From Cryptomeria japonica (taxonomy: Eukaryota; Streptophyta; Pinopsida; Cupressales; Cupressaceae), in the NCBI RefSeq assembly GCF_030272615.1, contig NC_081413.1, positions 445,247,038 to 445,307,037 on the forward strand: 60,000 nucleotides of DNA, read 5' to 3'. Position 1 is the stretch's first letter; each line of letters opens with the position of its first letter. Of the stretch, positions 45,846-58,238 are shown piece after piece. Both the position numbers and the translations under genes were made by a program. Under the pieces are notes generated by a model. That model saw only the letters and a list, made by a program, of their open reading frames with translations. It was not told where the DNA came from and made no database searches.

Positions 45846-48800
45846 TTAGTGAGTAGAAGATAGGGGTAGGACCCCTAACTTGCTTCTGAGATACTCAAAA
45901 GTGTCCCTTGGCAATGGCTTTGTGAAGATATCTGCTAATTGCTCCTTTGAACTGATATATTCCAGCACAACTTTCTTCTCTTGAACTTCTTCTCTGAGAT
46001 AATGATACTTTATGGATATATGCTTTGTCTTAGAGTGCATTACTGGATTCTTTGAAATGTTAATGGCACTAGTATTATCACATAATATAGTTACTGGCTC
46101 GGTAAATCCCTCATTTATACCTTCCAACAGTTGTTTGATCCATGCTATGTTGGTACAATTCAATGCTACAACAACATATTCAACTTCTGTTGTTGATTGT
46201 GAGATACATCCTTGTTTCTTGCTAAGCCAACTCACTATTCTTTCTCCCAAAAAGAAAGCTCCACCACTTGTGCTTTTCCTGTCATCTATGTTGCCTGCCC
46301 AATCAACATCAGTATAAACTTTTAAATCAAAATCATTTCTCTTTTCATATGCTAAGCCATAATCTTCAGTGCCTCTCAGGTATCTGAAAATTCTCTTGAT
46401 TGCTGTCATATGGGTTTCCTTGGGATCTGCAAAGAATCTTGCTACAATACCTACTGCATGTGCTATATCCGGTCTACTATGCACAACATATTGTAATTTT
46501 CCAATCATAGATTGGTAAAGTGTCTCATCAACAGATGCAGATTCATCATTGTTTGATAGTTTACAGTTAGTAGTCATAGGAGTACTTACTGGTTTAGAAT
46601 CCTCCATTCCAAATTTCTTCAAGATTTCCTTTATGTACTTGGATTGAGTAATGAAAATCTCATCTTTCATTTGTAGTATTTGTAAACCTATAAAGTACTT
46701 TATCTCACTGATTAGTGACATCTCAAATTCTTTGCACATTTCATTTCCAAAATTCTTGCATAGAGAGTCATTTCCATAAAATATAATATCATCAGCAAAT
46801 ATGGCTGAGATCAGTATTCCATTGTCCTCATCTTTCTTCATGTCCATATTGTTGTTTTCACTTGTCCTTATAAAACTAATCTTGATTAAATAAGAGTGCA
46901 ATCTTTCATACCATACTCTAGGTGCTTGTTTTAGACCATATAAAGCTTTGTTCAGTTTTCATACCTGATCTTTACTGTTGTCTTCAACAAATCCTTCAGG
47001 TTGTTCTATATAAAATTCTTCTTCTAGTATACCATTCAAAAATGCAGATTTAACATCCATTTGATATACCTTGAAATTTTTGAAAGCAACATATGCCAAC
47101 AATGTTCTTACTCCTTCAAGTCTAGCCACAGGTGCAAAAGTCTCACCCTAATCTATTCCTTCTTCTTGAGAATAACCTTTGCAAACTAGTCTTGCTTTGT
47201 TGCGAATGACCTCACCTTTTTCATTTAGCTTGTTTCTAAAAATCCACTTAGTATCGATTACATTTTTGTCCTTCGGTCTTGGGATTAGTGTCCATGTATC
47301 ATTCTTCTTGATTTGATCAATCTCTTCTATCATAGCATTTACCCAATCTTCACTGTTAAATGCCTCTTTCATTATTCCTGGTTCAAATTCAGATATTAGA
47401 CATGTGTTTTGTCTCAGTTTGTTCCTTGTCATCACTGGATCATCCTTATCTCCTATAATCTAACTTGATGCATGATGTCTTCTGACATACTTGCCTAATA
47501 TAGGCTTGGTAGGTTTTTCATGATCTTCTTCATCACTCAGTAACTGGACATTATCTTCATTTTCTTTAGCATCTTTCTCGGTAAAACTTCTCGGTTGAAC
47601 ATAAATGAATTCTTCATAATCTTCTGGTTCTTTGGAATTTCCTTCATCATTTCTTTCTGCAAATTCATCAATTTTCACATTTGCACTTTCCACTATTTTG
47701 TTAGATGATTTGATCAGACATTTAAATGCTTTACTTCTTGAAGAATAACCAAGAAATGTTCCTTCTTCACTTTTCTGATCAAACATTCCATTTCTAACAT
47801 CTTTGTGAACATAGCATCTACTTCCAAAGATTTTAAAGTAACTTACATTAGGTTTCTTGTCATACTAGATCTCATATGGTGCCTTCATAGTTTCTTTCTT
47901 CAATTGAACTCAGTTCAGGGTGTAAACTGCAGTGCTGATTGCTTCTCTCCAAAATGTTTGAGGTACCCTCTTTTCTATCATCAGGGTTCTGGCACAATCC
48001 ACAATTGATCTGTTTCTTCTCTTGGCTATCCCATTTTGTTGAGGTGTTCTTGATGTAGATACTTTCCTCTTTATAGCATGATCATTGTAGAATAAGTTAA
48101 ATTCATCAGAAGTGAACTCTCCTCCTCTATCAGATCTAATACATTTCAGTTGTCTTCCTATTTCATTTTCAACTCTTGCCTTGTACCATTTAAACATTTG
48201 AAAAGCTTCTGATTTTTCTTTTAAAAACATGACTGACATCATCCTTGAGTAATCATCCACAAATAATATGAAATATTTATCACCATAATAACTTTGAACT
48301 TTCATAGGACCACAAAGATCAGTGTGTACTAGATCTAAAATTCCTTTAGAAGTGTAGGACTTACTTGTAAAGCTTGATCTTGTCATCTTACCCATCTGGC
48401 ATCCTCGGCACATAGCATTCTTAGGTTTTTCCAGACTTGGTACACCTCTTACTTGGTGCTTCTTACTTATTTTGATCAGATTATCAAAATTTACATGAAA
48501 AAACCTTTTATGCCATAACTAGGTATCATCTATCTTAGCATAAAGACACTTGTTCCAAGTTGATTCAAGATGAAATGTATTACCTTTTGTTTGTGTCCTG
48601 GTAGCAGCTAACTTTCCATGCTTGTCATGAACTTTGACAATTCCTTTCAGAAATTCTATTCGGTATCCTGTATTGTTTAGCTGTGCTACACTCAATAAAT
48701 TGTATTTCAATCCTTCAACCCAGTATACATCATCACATTTAGCATTGTCAAGAAGTGTTATAGATCCTTTACCTTTCACTGGACATGGTGCATCATTACC

Positions 48801-49985
48801 AAATCTTACATAGCCTCCATCATAGTCTTCTAATTTAACAAACTTGTGCTTATCACGTGTCATATGATGTGAGCATCCACTATCTATGATCCAAGGATCA
48901 TTATTATTTATGTGAGATATTAGGGCTTTTTCTTCATACCTTTCTTCATCAGATCCATCCTTAATAGCCACATAAACAACTTCCTCAGTATCAATTTCAT
49001 CAGATTTGTCATCGGTTGATTCCTCATCAGCTACTAGACATGTCTTTCTATCTCTCCTTCTGAAGTCTCGGTGTCCTCTGTATTGGTTGTCTTTCTGCCT
49101 ATTATCTCGGTATTCTCTCTTTTCACTAGATTCTTTCTCAGGGAAGTTAGAAGCCATATGTCCTATTTTATCACAATTGAAACATTTTAAAGGTAGCTTT
49201 CCTCTATACTTACCTTTGCCTCTCGGTAACCTTCTGGCTAATAATGCTTCAAACTCTTCTTGCTTCTTGATTTCCTCATACAGTTTGTGAACTTCTTCCA
49301 TGTTCTTACAAAATCTTTCACTTGCTCAACTGTGATTCCCTTCAGAGTACTTACTCATTCTATCATTGTAATCATCAGATTCACCAATATGAAAAGAATA
49401 GAATGCAGATTCAACTTTATTTACCGAGGACCCACTATTATCAAAATTACTTAACTCAAATGCATGTAGCTTACCAATAGTAGCATCCAAAGAAACTGGC
49501 ATGTTAGGTAGAAGGGTTCTCAACAACTTACTTGTTATATCCTTTTTTTCAATAGTTCCACCTGCTCCTTTAATTTGATTGACAATCTCCTTTAGTCTTG
49601 TACTGTATTGGGTTATGTTCTCACCTTCATTCATTCTCATGGATTCAATTTGTCCTCTTAAACTATCTACTTTTTCTCTTTGAACATGTTCATCACCTCT
49701 ATACATAGATATGAGCTTAGTCCACATTGCTTTTGCATCATTACAACATTCTAGATCATTAAACTCTGAGTCAGTCAATGCTGATGTTATTTCAATCATA
49801 GCTTGAATATGTTCTTTCTTTGCCTTTATCTCTTCCAAGGTCATAGGGTTGGTGCTCAGTGCAATGTAATCATTCTCCAGATAATATGTTGCATATTCTC
49901 CAATTCCTGATAAATGCAGCTTCATCCTTTTCTGCCATGTGGAGAAACTTGACTTGTTCAGCTTCAGTGCATCCCTTTTATACAT
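45846..49985 (-). pseudogene. inner copia gag-pol polyprotein, broken by a few stops
   Basis: Gag (UBN2 type) runs 49985-49326. After a stop near 49326, 49301-48519 holds a zinc knuckle with Phe for the last Cys (CFNCDKIGHMASNF), protease (IDSGCSHHMT) and the GAG-pre-integrase start. Integrase (48413-47910) has HTDLCGP and IRSDRGGEF, but the third catalytic residue is Lys (NGIAKRRN instead of NGVAER). The linker and RT follow (47786-46900: [19 protein letters not shown]), then FADDIIFYG near 46790. RNase H (46300-45846) has YTDVDWAG, CDNTSAI and a DIFTKPLPRDTFEYLR end at the stop near 45846. Breaks are mainly TAG or TGA at Trp, Gln or Arg positions. Confidence 0.88.
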
Positions 49986-50036
49986 CTTCGGATCTTTGCC
50001 TCAAGTACCTTTAAACTTTTCTTCCGGAGTCCAAAG

Positions 50037-50047
50037 CTCTGATACCA
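50037..50047 (-). other. primer binding site of the inner copia element
   Basis: TGGTATCAGAG on the minus strand, two bases from the LTR end at 50050. Confidence 0.92.
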
Positions 50048-50049
50048 AT

Positions 50050-51551
50050 TGATAGTTCTGATACTTAATGTAAAGTACAGATGCTAATAGCTAACAAGAT
50101 GAGAGGGGGGGTGAATCATACAAACTTAATCTTCCATAAAATCAACAAATTCAACCTTGGTAACTTATACTTCAACAATATAACCAAAAACTGCTAAACA
50201 TGCAAACTCATAAACACATAATCATCATAACTCTCATAACACCAGATTTAGCATGGAAACCCAAATAGGGAAAAACCACCGTGGGATTTTGGACCCACCT
50301 CTTCTAGAGTATGCTCGGTTAAAAGCAAATCCTGTTAAAGATTACAAACACATTACTAGATGTGACCCGGTTAAGGGATTTCTCTCAGATCTGTTAGGAT
50401 CTTCACTTTGTTAGAAGTGACCTTGTTAAAGGATTTCAAACACTCAACTAGAATGTTACCTTGCTAGAGGGTTTACAAATAAGACTGTTAAGTCCACTCG
50501 GTTAAGAAATTTTCTGTCACTTACAAAATAATAGTAATAAAAATATATCTGCAACTTCACATCTAAAATGCTAAAATAGATTCTTATTTGCTCAAAATAA
50601 TCTAGTCATAAGACTTATCTTGTCCCTCTACTGGGCTCTCTACTCTATTATTCAAATAGGTCTTCAAGCTTCTATGCTCAGTAATCACTATGTAGCATCC
50701 TTGTGCATACACTTGCCCGCATACATTGTTTATCAACAATTCCTTATTTATAAACAATTTTCTAACTGCTTAATCTCCTTGATCACATTTCCCATGATCA
50801 GTCATAGCCATCAGATCTTCAAACTTGACCAGGTTCAATGTATCCTTTTGATCTGAAAATGTTTTACCTTGCCTCGAGACTTGCAGTCCTTTCTTGGAAC
50901 TTGCACAAGGTTAATGCAGTTCAATCTGCGCTGTAGATCTTCACGCCGATTTTCCTTTGCCATAGATCCTTAACAAACTTCATGCACAGCATACCAATCA
51001 TTTATACATCTCCAGCTAATCATTGTCCTTCATTAAATAATGCTTTTATCCATCCAATGCGTACTGTCATAACTCGGTTGCAACTCGGTAAATACTAAAC
51101 TTTACTCAGTAGACATTCCGCCTTCATTAACCGATATCGATAACCTTAGGGTTTACCGACTAGGTTCTTTGCTCGGTGACATAGTATAGTATTAACCTTA
51201 CAATCAACAACATATGTAGGATATCAAAACAATCTAAACATCATGATCTCATCATTTTCTAACTCGGTAATAATTGCCCATTGAATAAATTATTCCTCCT
51301 CTTATTCATCACATTCTTTCTGTATCATTTACCAGCATCTTAATTCTCTTCTAATCAATCTTCTCAAGATATGGCAACATCATACTGAATTAGATAATCA
51401 ATTTCTTGACATCATTGACAAAATAATGTTATAAAAATAGTTATCATCCTTCTTCAGTTATATCTTCAACAACCTTCTCAATATCCTTACTAAATATAAA
51501 CAATCTCCTGATATTGAAATACCAAAAATCTTTCTTACTGTAATGCCAACA
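50050..51551 (-). repeat. 5' LTR of the inner copia element
   Basis: 1502 bp, matching 43853-45334, and ends with ATGCCAACA (plus strand) at 51551. It keeps the 21-bp segment missing in the other copy. Confidence 0.93.
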
Positions 51552-51556
51552 TTACC

Positions 51557-53009
51557 TTTAGTCTAAGTACCGGTTGCAATCTCCAATCTAGATTTGTTAA
51601 TAATTTTTCATTTTCCATCCTTGAACTATAATTGAAATCCCTTACCCACCAACTGTCCTACACTCAAAAGATTATGCCTTAAACCCTCAACATAATAAAA
51701 ATTATCAGTTTTATGATTAACATCCAATTCTATAGTTCCTCTTCCTCTAAAGATACATGTTTTGTCATCTCCAAATCTAACCAAAACACCATCAAATTCT
51801 TGCAAAGATAGAAACTTTCTTTTATCTCCAGTGATATGATGTGAGCATCCACTCTCTATTACCCATTCATCCCTGTCTTGAATTCTAGTAGCAAGTTTCT
51901 TCTCCTCATTTTGAATAACCGGTTCTGGAGTATCTTCCTTTATAGCCAAGAATATCCATTCCTTTCCATTAGCTGGATCTTGTGCCGTTTCATCATCAGA
52001 GTCATCAGTCACACCTTCCTCATCTACATAGTAGCATTATTTGTCTTTATTTCTCATGTACTTATTCTTGTTCTGATAATCATGGTTAGGCTTAAAAGAT
52101 CTTCTAACTTTCTCCTCAAATCTTGATTTCCTCTCAGGACATCTAGATGCAAAATGACCTATCTTATTACATACAAAAAATTTAAAAGGTGATTTCATAC
52201 TTACTTCCTCTCGGACATTTAGGTACTCTTCTAGAAAATAGGGCTTCAAGTTGCTCAAGCTCTTCATCCTCTTTTTTTGTATCTTTAAATTCTTTTTTAT
52301 ATAAAAAATTCCAATCACTCTTGCCAGTTGATGATGTAGATGCATGAAAAGAATATTCAATCTTTGTAGCTCTAGGAGGACCAAATTCTTCAAGCTCAAA
52401 AGAAAATAACTTTCCAACCAAGGTATCCCTATTAATATAAGTATTAGACATATTTTTGAGGTCATTGATTGTAGTAGCCTTCATCTTGTAAGCCAGTGGA
52501 AAATCCCTCAGTACTTTAGAAAGAATCTCATCTTCACTTAGAGATCCACCACAACATTGAATTCCCATAACAATTTCATTAACTTTTTCCATAAAAGAAG
52601 TAATTATTTCATATTCTTCCATCTTTAGGTTCTCATACCTCACCCAGTAACCATCAAGTTTAGCAATTTTAACAGTAGGGTCACCTTCATTCAGAGTCTT
52701 GAACTTCTCCCATATATCTTTAGCAGATGATTTGTTTGATAGTCCCATAACTTGTTGATCAGGAAGTGCACTCAAAAGGGTTTCTCTAGATCTACAATCA
52801 TTTTCAATATTCTTATCCAAGTCTACCAGAGGAGGATTCCTAGAGTTTGGATCATAAGGATTATATCCTTTCTTAGTGATCTCTTAAATCTCCTTGCCAA
52901 GACATCTAAGATGAGTCTCCATCTGAATGTTCAATACTTTGTAGTTTGTTGAATCAAGCTTAGGGGTTTCTCTCCGGAAAACAGTTGCAAATGAAGTGTT
53001 AGATTCCAT
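51557..53009 (-). pseudogene. outer copia gag and protease
   Basis: The minus-strand ATG at 53009 (MESNTSFATVF) lies about 45 bases inside the PBS and starts a UBN2-type gag. An in-frame stop near 52885 is followed by a long open part from 52820 (LSALPDQQVMGLSNKSSAKD, then GDPTVKIAKLDGY). The frame shifts near 52200, after which a zinc knuckle lacks its first Cys (FFVCNKIGHFASRC). The protease part (52012-51626) has IESGCSHHITGDK, in which the usual Asp is Glu. It breaks off at the inner copia insertion and resumes at 43847. Confidence 0.82.
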
Positions 53010-53052
53010 AGGATCTTCCTCAAATGGTTAAGCTTCTATAGATAGGACCAAG

Positions 53053-53062
53053 CTCTGATATA
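53053..53062 (-). other. decayed primer binding site of the outer copia element
   Basis: The minus strand reads TATATCAGAG, where TGGTATCAGAG is expected, two bases from the LTR at 53065. Confidence 0.75.
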
Positions 53063-53064
53063 AT

Positions 53065-54303
53065 TGTTAAGATAATCAGTGGACAATTGTGAGGGAGGGG
53101 GTGAATCAATTGTCAACATATTATGAATCTTTAAGCATACACAACCTTCTACTAGAATTCATAAACCAAATATGAGGATAGTAGATATGACAATTAAGCA
53201 CAAACATAAATCACAAAATAATTACCATCCATACATAACACATAACACCAAGATTTATAAGTGGAAAACTGGATAAAGGGAAAAGCAACGGTGGGAAGCC
53301 TACCCACAATCAGATAATACTTCTGTAGTGAGTATGTGACTACAATAGGAGGGGCCTACACATGTAGGAAGGAACACTTCCTAGAACGCGTCGCTCATCA
53401 CAAAAGGAGCCTCACTGACTACAAAAGAAATCCAGACTACAATCTAGAAAGATGAATGAATTGCAAGAATATCAGCTCCTATTCCTGAGTACAATTCCGG
53501 TTAAGCTCAATACCGAAGGTCTAAAACCTCTTACATGAACCCAATTCGATCACCTATGATGGACCAAATCCTCTTCATATGTTTACAAATTTATTCACAC
53601 ACAGATAATACCATAACCATAATCCCATCCATGATCTACAAAGAGATCTTACATCATATGTATACCAACTCGGGACCTAAACAATTAAGCCGGCCACTGA
53701 AAAGTTAATACAATAAATTCGTTATATAAATTTGCAAACCAATGATAAATCAATTTGGCCTAAGACCAAAACAACATAAACCAATCAATAAATCCAATCC
53801 GTAATGCATCCAGAGCACCCACCAACATGTTACACAAACCGGTCCATAACCTAGCAGAATAATATGGGACCTAAAATAGGTTGCCATAAGCCAAATGCAA
53901 CAACACTGATCAACTAAAGCATGAACATGATAACCATCAACATCCTCATAACCTTATAGAAGCCACACCAACACTGCTTATCGGACCCATTAAAAGATCT
54001 TCAACAAATCTCTGCAGGTAAAACACTTACCTGTAACCAAAAGGCTTACTAGAATAAAAGATAACTTCCAGATCATCAAGTCCCGAAACAACTGAATGTG
54101 ATATACATCAAGAACACATAAATAACCAATCCAAATCAATTCCAATAGCCAGAACATACTGGAGAATACTGGAGACAAATCTCCTGATCATCATCAAATT
54201 CCAGGCACTCTACCAGAAGCCAATACACAACCAAAATAGCTAGTGTTGACATTAATGACAAACATCAATGAACCACATAATCAATTCCTCCAAAATGCCA
54301 ACA
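53065..54303 (-). repeat. 5' LTR of the outer copia element
   Basis: 1239 bp, pairs with 38323-39562, visibly more diverged than the LTR pair of the inner element. It ends AAAATGCCAACA (plus strand), followed by the TTTAG duplication. Confidence 0.92.
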
Positions 54304-54474
54304 TTTAGGACCAAGACAAGGGGGCCTTGTTGTGCATAAAGTGAAAATAAGGCCATATTTGCATGATTCAAGCATAATAAGGGCTTAATTAAGAATTCAG
54401 AGATGAAAACTAATATGAGGGCCCAAAATATGGATTAAATTGTAAGGGAGTACAATTTAGGATGCTACACAAAC

Positions 54475-54924
54475 AAACCAAATATTAAAATAGAACCAAA
54501 TTCAATGTGCCAAATGATGAAATAGTAAAATCTTGTTTAAAGTGATTATATAATAAAAAGGGTGCAATTAAGTTTATAATTAGTACAAAATCATTTGTAA
54601 ATGGAGATCAATAAAGAAAGATACAAATCAATGCCTTGATCTTGATAATTTATATTATTCTTCGTAAAAAATAAATGATAGTTGTTGAGAAAAATGACTC
54701 TCAAACCAACCTTCAACAATTTCCTACAATTAAAAACCTATGATTATGTAAGAAGAAGATATACACATTACACTTCATCCCCAATATATTATAAACATTT
54801 TTTTGGCATAAAGACATTACAACTATTCATGGGAAGAAACCTATATAATTGCATTTATCATTAATTTGAGGTTATCCAAGAAAGTATTGAACATATGCAA
54901 TCATGTATTTTGTACCACTCATGA
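54475..54924. other. AT-rich stretch, nothing recognised
   Basis: Short frames only. It lies between the split LTR and dispersed repeat copy B and may be part of the same unknown repeat. Confidence 0.45.
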
Positions 54925-55098
54925 GCACAAATGCATGTTTGATAGACCTACACAACATCACTACCCCTAATATAAATACAAATGACAAAGAAATATGTTT
55001 CAATTTTTATCATTTGAATAAAAAATTAGTACATAGTATTGACCATTCCCATATATGCAAATTTGTAAGCACTTAAGGTATCAACTAATGTTGTGTAA
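54925..55098. repeat. dispersed repeat, copy B
   Basis: It matches 22308-22495. Similarity ends at GTTGTGT, a few bases before the LINE ORF1 sequence starts at 55107. Confidence 0.65.
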
Positions 55099-55106
55099 AT
55101 AGAAGG

Positions 55107-56715
55107 ATGCGGGAGCAGGAGAAGGGAGATTTCAATTCAGGGAAGGGCGAGAAACCCTACAATGGACAAGTGAACCAGGGGAAGAAAGGAAAGGATGATT
55201 CCCAGGACTGCCCGGATTCCTCTGAGCCGAATGGAAAGGACTCGGTGGATGGAGACCCACAAGCAAGTGACAAGCCTATTGATCTTGATGGAGAAAATGG
55301 AGAATCATGTGCTGGAGACTTACCAAGGTAGCGACCTATTCAAAGGGACAATGGTCGGTGTTGGAATTCTCTATTTAGTGTTAAATTGAGTGGAAATTCC
55401 TTTCTCTCTCCAATTCGTAACATATTAGACCTAGAAAAAGGTAGATTTTCTATGGAAATTCCAAACCCTATTGTCGAGCATAATATTAACCTGATGGCAA
55501 TGACATTGGTTGGAAATTTTTTGGGCCCAAGGCCAAAATTGACATTATTAGGGCATTTGCTAAATGAAAATGGGCGCTTAAAGGTCAAGTGGAGATCACT
55601 GCTATTTCCAAAGGGGTTCTTTCTATGGCCTTCTGATGTAAGGAAGACATGTCAAGGGTTCTCTGTGATGGCCCTTGGCTGATCGATAAATCAATGCTCG
55701 CTTTGCAAAAATGGATGCCTAAGATGGACCAAAATGATTCCTTTTTTGTACAAGCCCCAGTTTCGGTCAGACTGTCGGGCCTTCCCTTAAAATGTTGGGT
55801 GGAAGATGTCTTTAAAGGTATTTCTAGTTCTTTCGAAGAACTCCTTTATATGGATCCTATCATAGCTGCTAGAAGAAGACTTACCTTTGCTAGGATCTAT
55901 GTGGGTGTTATGCAAGGCACAGACATGCCTCTATCCATTGAGATTAACTCCAGATTGGGAAAATGGAACCAACCAATGGAATATAAAACTGTCCGTTTCA
56001 CTTGTTTTCTTTACAAATAATCAGGACATACAACAAGGAAATGCCCTCTTCAGGTTATCAAAGATAAAGAAAAGAAAGAAAAGGCAATGCAATGGAAAGA
56101 AAAAAACCATGTTAAACATCATGAGAGCTCTGAAAAAGAGAAAGTGAGTGAAGAGGCCCAGAGTGTTATCATCCCTAACATGGTAGAACAACAAGAGAAT
56201 ATTAATGTGGAAAACCTGGAAATACCCTTGCTTGAATATGGTAAAGAGGATCAAACAAGAAAAGATGATAGAGAAGAACAAGATATCAATCGGGAGGATC
56301 AATGAAGTGATAACCTGGAAGATGGGGATATATAGGTGGCACTACAGGACAAGGAGGAAGTAGATTTGAATCACATTATGGAGAATGACACTAGAGACGA
56401 CCCTAGAACTGATTATGGGGAAGCCCATAAGTGTTTGATCCTTGGAGGAATCTCATCCTTAGAATCTTAATAATCGATGGAGATGGTCAAATCCACCTTT
56501 CAACAGTCACCACTGACCTCACTGCTTAATATAAGTGCTAAGTGGGCTGAGGTTGAAGATGTTGACCAAATGATAACCACCCAAAATACCCAAGAGGAAG
56601 GTTACCTGATAAGTGAGGTAGTGGATCGAAAGAGAGGGGGGAAAAAAGGGGCAAAATCTACCCCTCAGGCTAATCCAGTCAAGACAAGAAACCGGATCAA
56701 AGCCAACATGGGTTT
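55107..56715 (+). pseudogene. second LINE: ORF1 (DUF4283) only, cut by copia
   Basis: The frame opens MREQEKGDFNSGKGEKPYNG with an acidic N-terminus, has a TAG at 55329, and enters DUF4283 near 55490 (MTLVGNFLGPRPKL). A frameshift near 55640 separates FPKGFF from VLCDGPWLIDKSMLALQKW. Next come VRLSGLPLKCWVEDVF and a knuckle missing one Cys (CFLYK, stop, SGHTTRKC) near 56010. The basic C-terminal tail (about 56620-56715) is typical of these ORF1 proteins. ORF2 is absent because the copia LTR begins at 56716. It differs clearly from the first LINE's ORF1, so it is another family. Confidence 0.75.
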
Positions 56716-58150
56716 TGTTGGCATTTGCATGAATATTGCATTAATGATATGTTATGTTGTCATTGATATCAATTGAACTGGTAATGGTATTTATGATATT
56801 GCTAATATTGTTGTTGTTATTGATATTGTATTGTAACTGGTAGGAAGAGATTTGAGGAAGATGTTATAAACTAGTATGTAAGTTTGTGAGTTGAACCGGT
56901 AAACTGGTGTATAAGGTTAAACCCTTTCTATGCAATGTAACTAGTAAATCCTACCAGTTGTTTCTGTTAAACCCTAACCAATCAACTTTGTTGGTTTAAG
57001 ATCTAATGATGGAGACACGTGTGATCATTGTATGAGGATAAGTTCATATTGTTTTGGTGCATTTGTTTGTTTGTTTGTTTGTTGTCTACGAAATGAGAAA
57101 AGTGGATTGCATCTAATGCATAGCGTGTGATGAGTTACAAAGTCCGATGAAGTAGTGATCATGGAGCAGTTGGAATTTTATTGAAGAATGTGTATAGATT
57201 TCTATGTAAATCCAACGGTCACACTTGAACCGATTTGTTTGTAATCTCTATGAGAGAATTAGGTTTTTGTTGTGTTACCGACCTAGTTGATTAGTATTTA
57301 AGGTCGATGAAGTTGTTTGTAAAAGTGTTGGCAAAGTGTTGCCAGAATTCAGGTGAGTGTCTAGTTGCCTAATCGGAGAATGGATCTGCAGTTTGAGTAA
57401 AGGCATATTGAAGCTTAAGAAGGATTTGATCAAGAAAATGTAGTGTTGTTCAGACAGATCAAGAAAACTTGTTGTTTTCTAAAAATTACAGTAGGATTGA
57501 AATCCCCTAACCGAGTAAGCTCTAACAAGATTGGTTACTTCTTAAATCCTCTAACAAGGTGATCCATTAGCTTGGATTCTCAAACCCTCTACCGAGGTTA
57601 CTCCTAACAAGGTATTTTTCTTTTCATCAAGGCATTTTGTAAATCCCTTAACCAGGTGATTCCTAATAGAATCGATTCTTAACAGGACTTATTGTAAAAG
57701 TTTTAACAGGCTTGGCTCCAAATAGGGAGAACTTTAGAAGAGTTTAGATAGCTATCTTACGAGTCTCATCTCACCTTGGTTTTTACCTATTTAATTTTTC
57801 CACGTATAAATATTTGTGTCAAGTGGTCAATGTTTTTGTGGTTATGATCTTATCTGTTGATTTGGTTAACTTCTGATAAGGTATGATAACTAGAAGCATT
57901 GGGAGATGGAGTGTGTTGATATATGATTAAGCATTTGGATGTTTACAAGATTGAAGTTGTTTACTGTTAAGTTGTTATAACAATTAACCAGATGATGTTG
58001 AGTATTATTATTCGTATTGATCTTAAGAAGTGAAAGTTTACTTTGTGTGATTGAATTTAAGTTTGGGAAGTTTGTATCAGTTTTTCAGTATACTGATTCA
58101 CCCCCCCTCTCATTATTCTAATGGATACTTATTGTTTCATCATACCATCA
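56716..58150 (+). repeat. 5' LTR of the right-edge copia element
   Basis: It starts TGTTGGCATTTGCATG and ends CATACCATCA. The terminal block ATTCACCCCCCCTCTCATTA is present near 58100. A TTTG microsatellite (about six units) lies near 57063-57084. Confidence 0.88.
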
Positions 58151-58152
58151 AT

Positions 58153-58164
58153 TGGTATCAGAGC
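58153..58164 (+). other. primer binding site of the right-edge copia element
   Basis: TGGTATCAGAGC, two bases after the LTR end. Confidence 0.92.
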
Positions 58165-58238
58165 ATCTTAGGTCCTCTTTAACCTAAAAGCCTAATAGCT
58201 TGAGGAAAAGATCTTGTATTGGGATATGAAGTGATAAA

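Larger units (their letters stand above)
43853..51551 (-). mobile_element. inner copia element, complete, 7.7 kb
   Basis: LTRs of 1482 bp (43853-45334) and 1502 bp (50050-51551) flank a full gag-pol region on the minus strand, with PBS (50037-50047) and PPT (45335). Flanks are TTGCC (43848-43852) and TTACC (51552-51556), a target duplication with one transition. It lies inside the outer copia polyprotein, whose frame resumes across it. The main LTR difference is a 21-bp segment present near 50766-50787 and missing in the 3' LTR. Gag and pol are closer to intact than in any other element here. Confidence 0.93.
38323..54303 (-). mobile_element. outer copia element, complete, with nested insertions
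   Basis: LTRs of 1240 bp (38323-39562) and 1239 bp (53065-54303) enclose gag, protease, integrase, RT and RNase H in the copia order on the minus strand. TTTAG is duplicated perfectly at 38318-38322 and 54304-54308. It has been enlarged to 16 kb by a solo LTR (40640-41899) and a complete copia element (43853-51551); without these and their duplications it is about 7.0 kb. Reading frames line up across both insertions. All coding parts carry stops. Confidence 0.92.
37284..54469 (-). repeat. gypsy-type solo LTR, split by the copia nest
   Basis: The parts 37284-38322 and 54309-54469 together (about 1.2 kb) look like one LTR in minus orientation. It starts TGTAGCATCCTAAATTG at 54469, has a TATA box on the minus strand near 38137, and ends at 37284 in TA rather than CA. 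CAAAC flanks it at 37279-37283 and 54470-54474. The copia element sits in it with its own TTTAG duplication. There is no gag or pol next to either side, so it is probably a solo LTR. The call rests on end motifs and the matching flanks. Confidence 0.55.
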
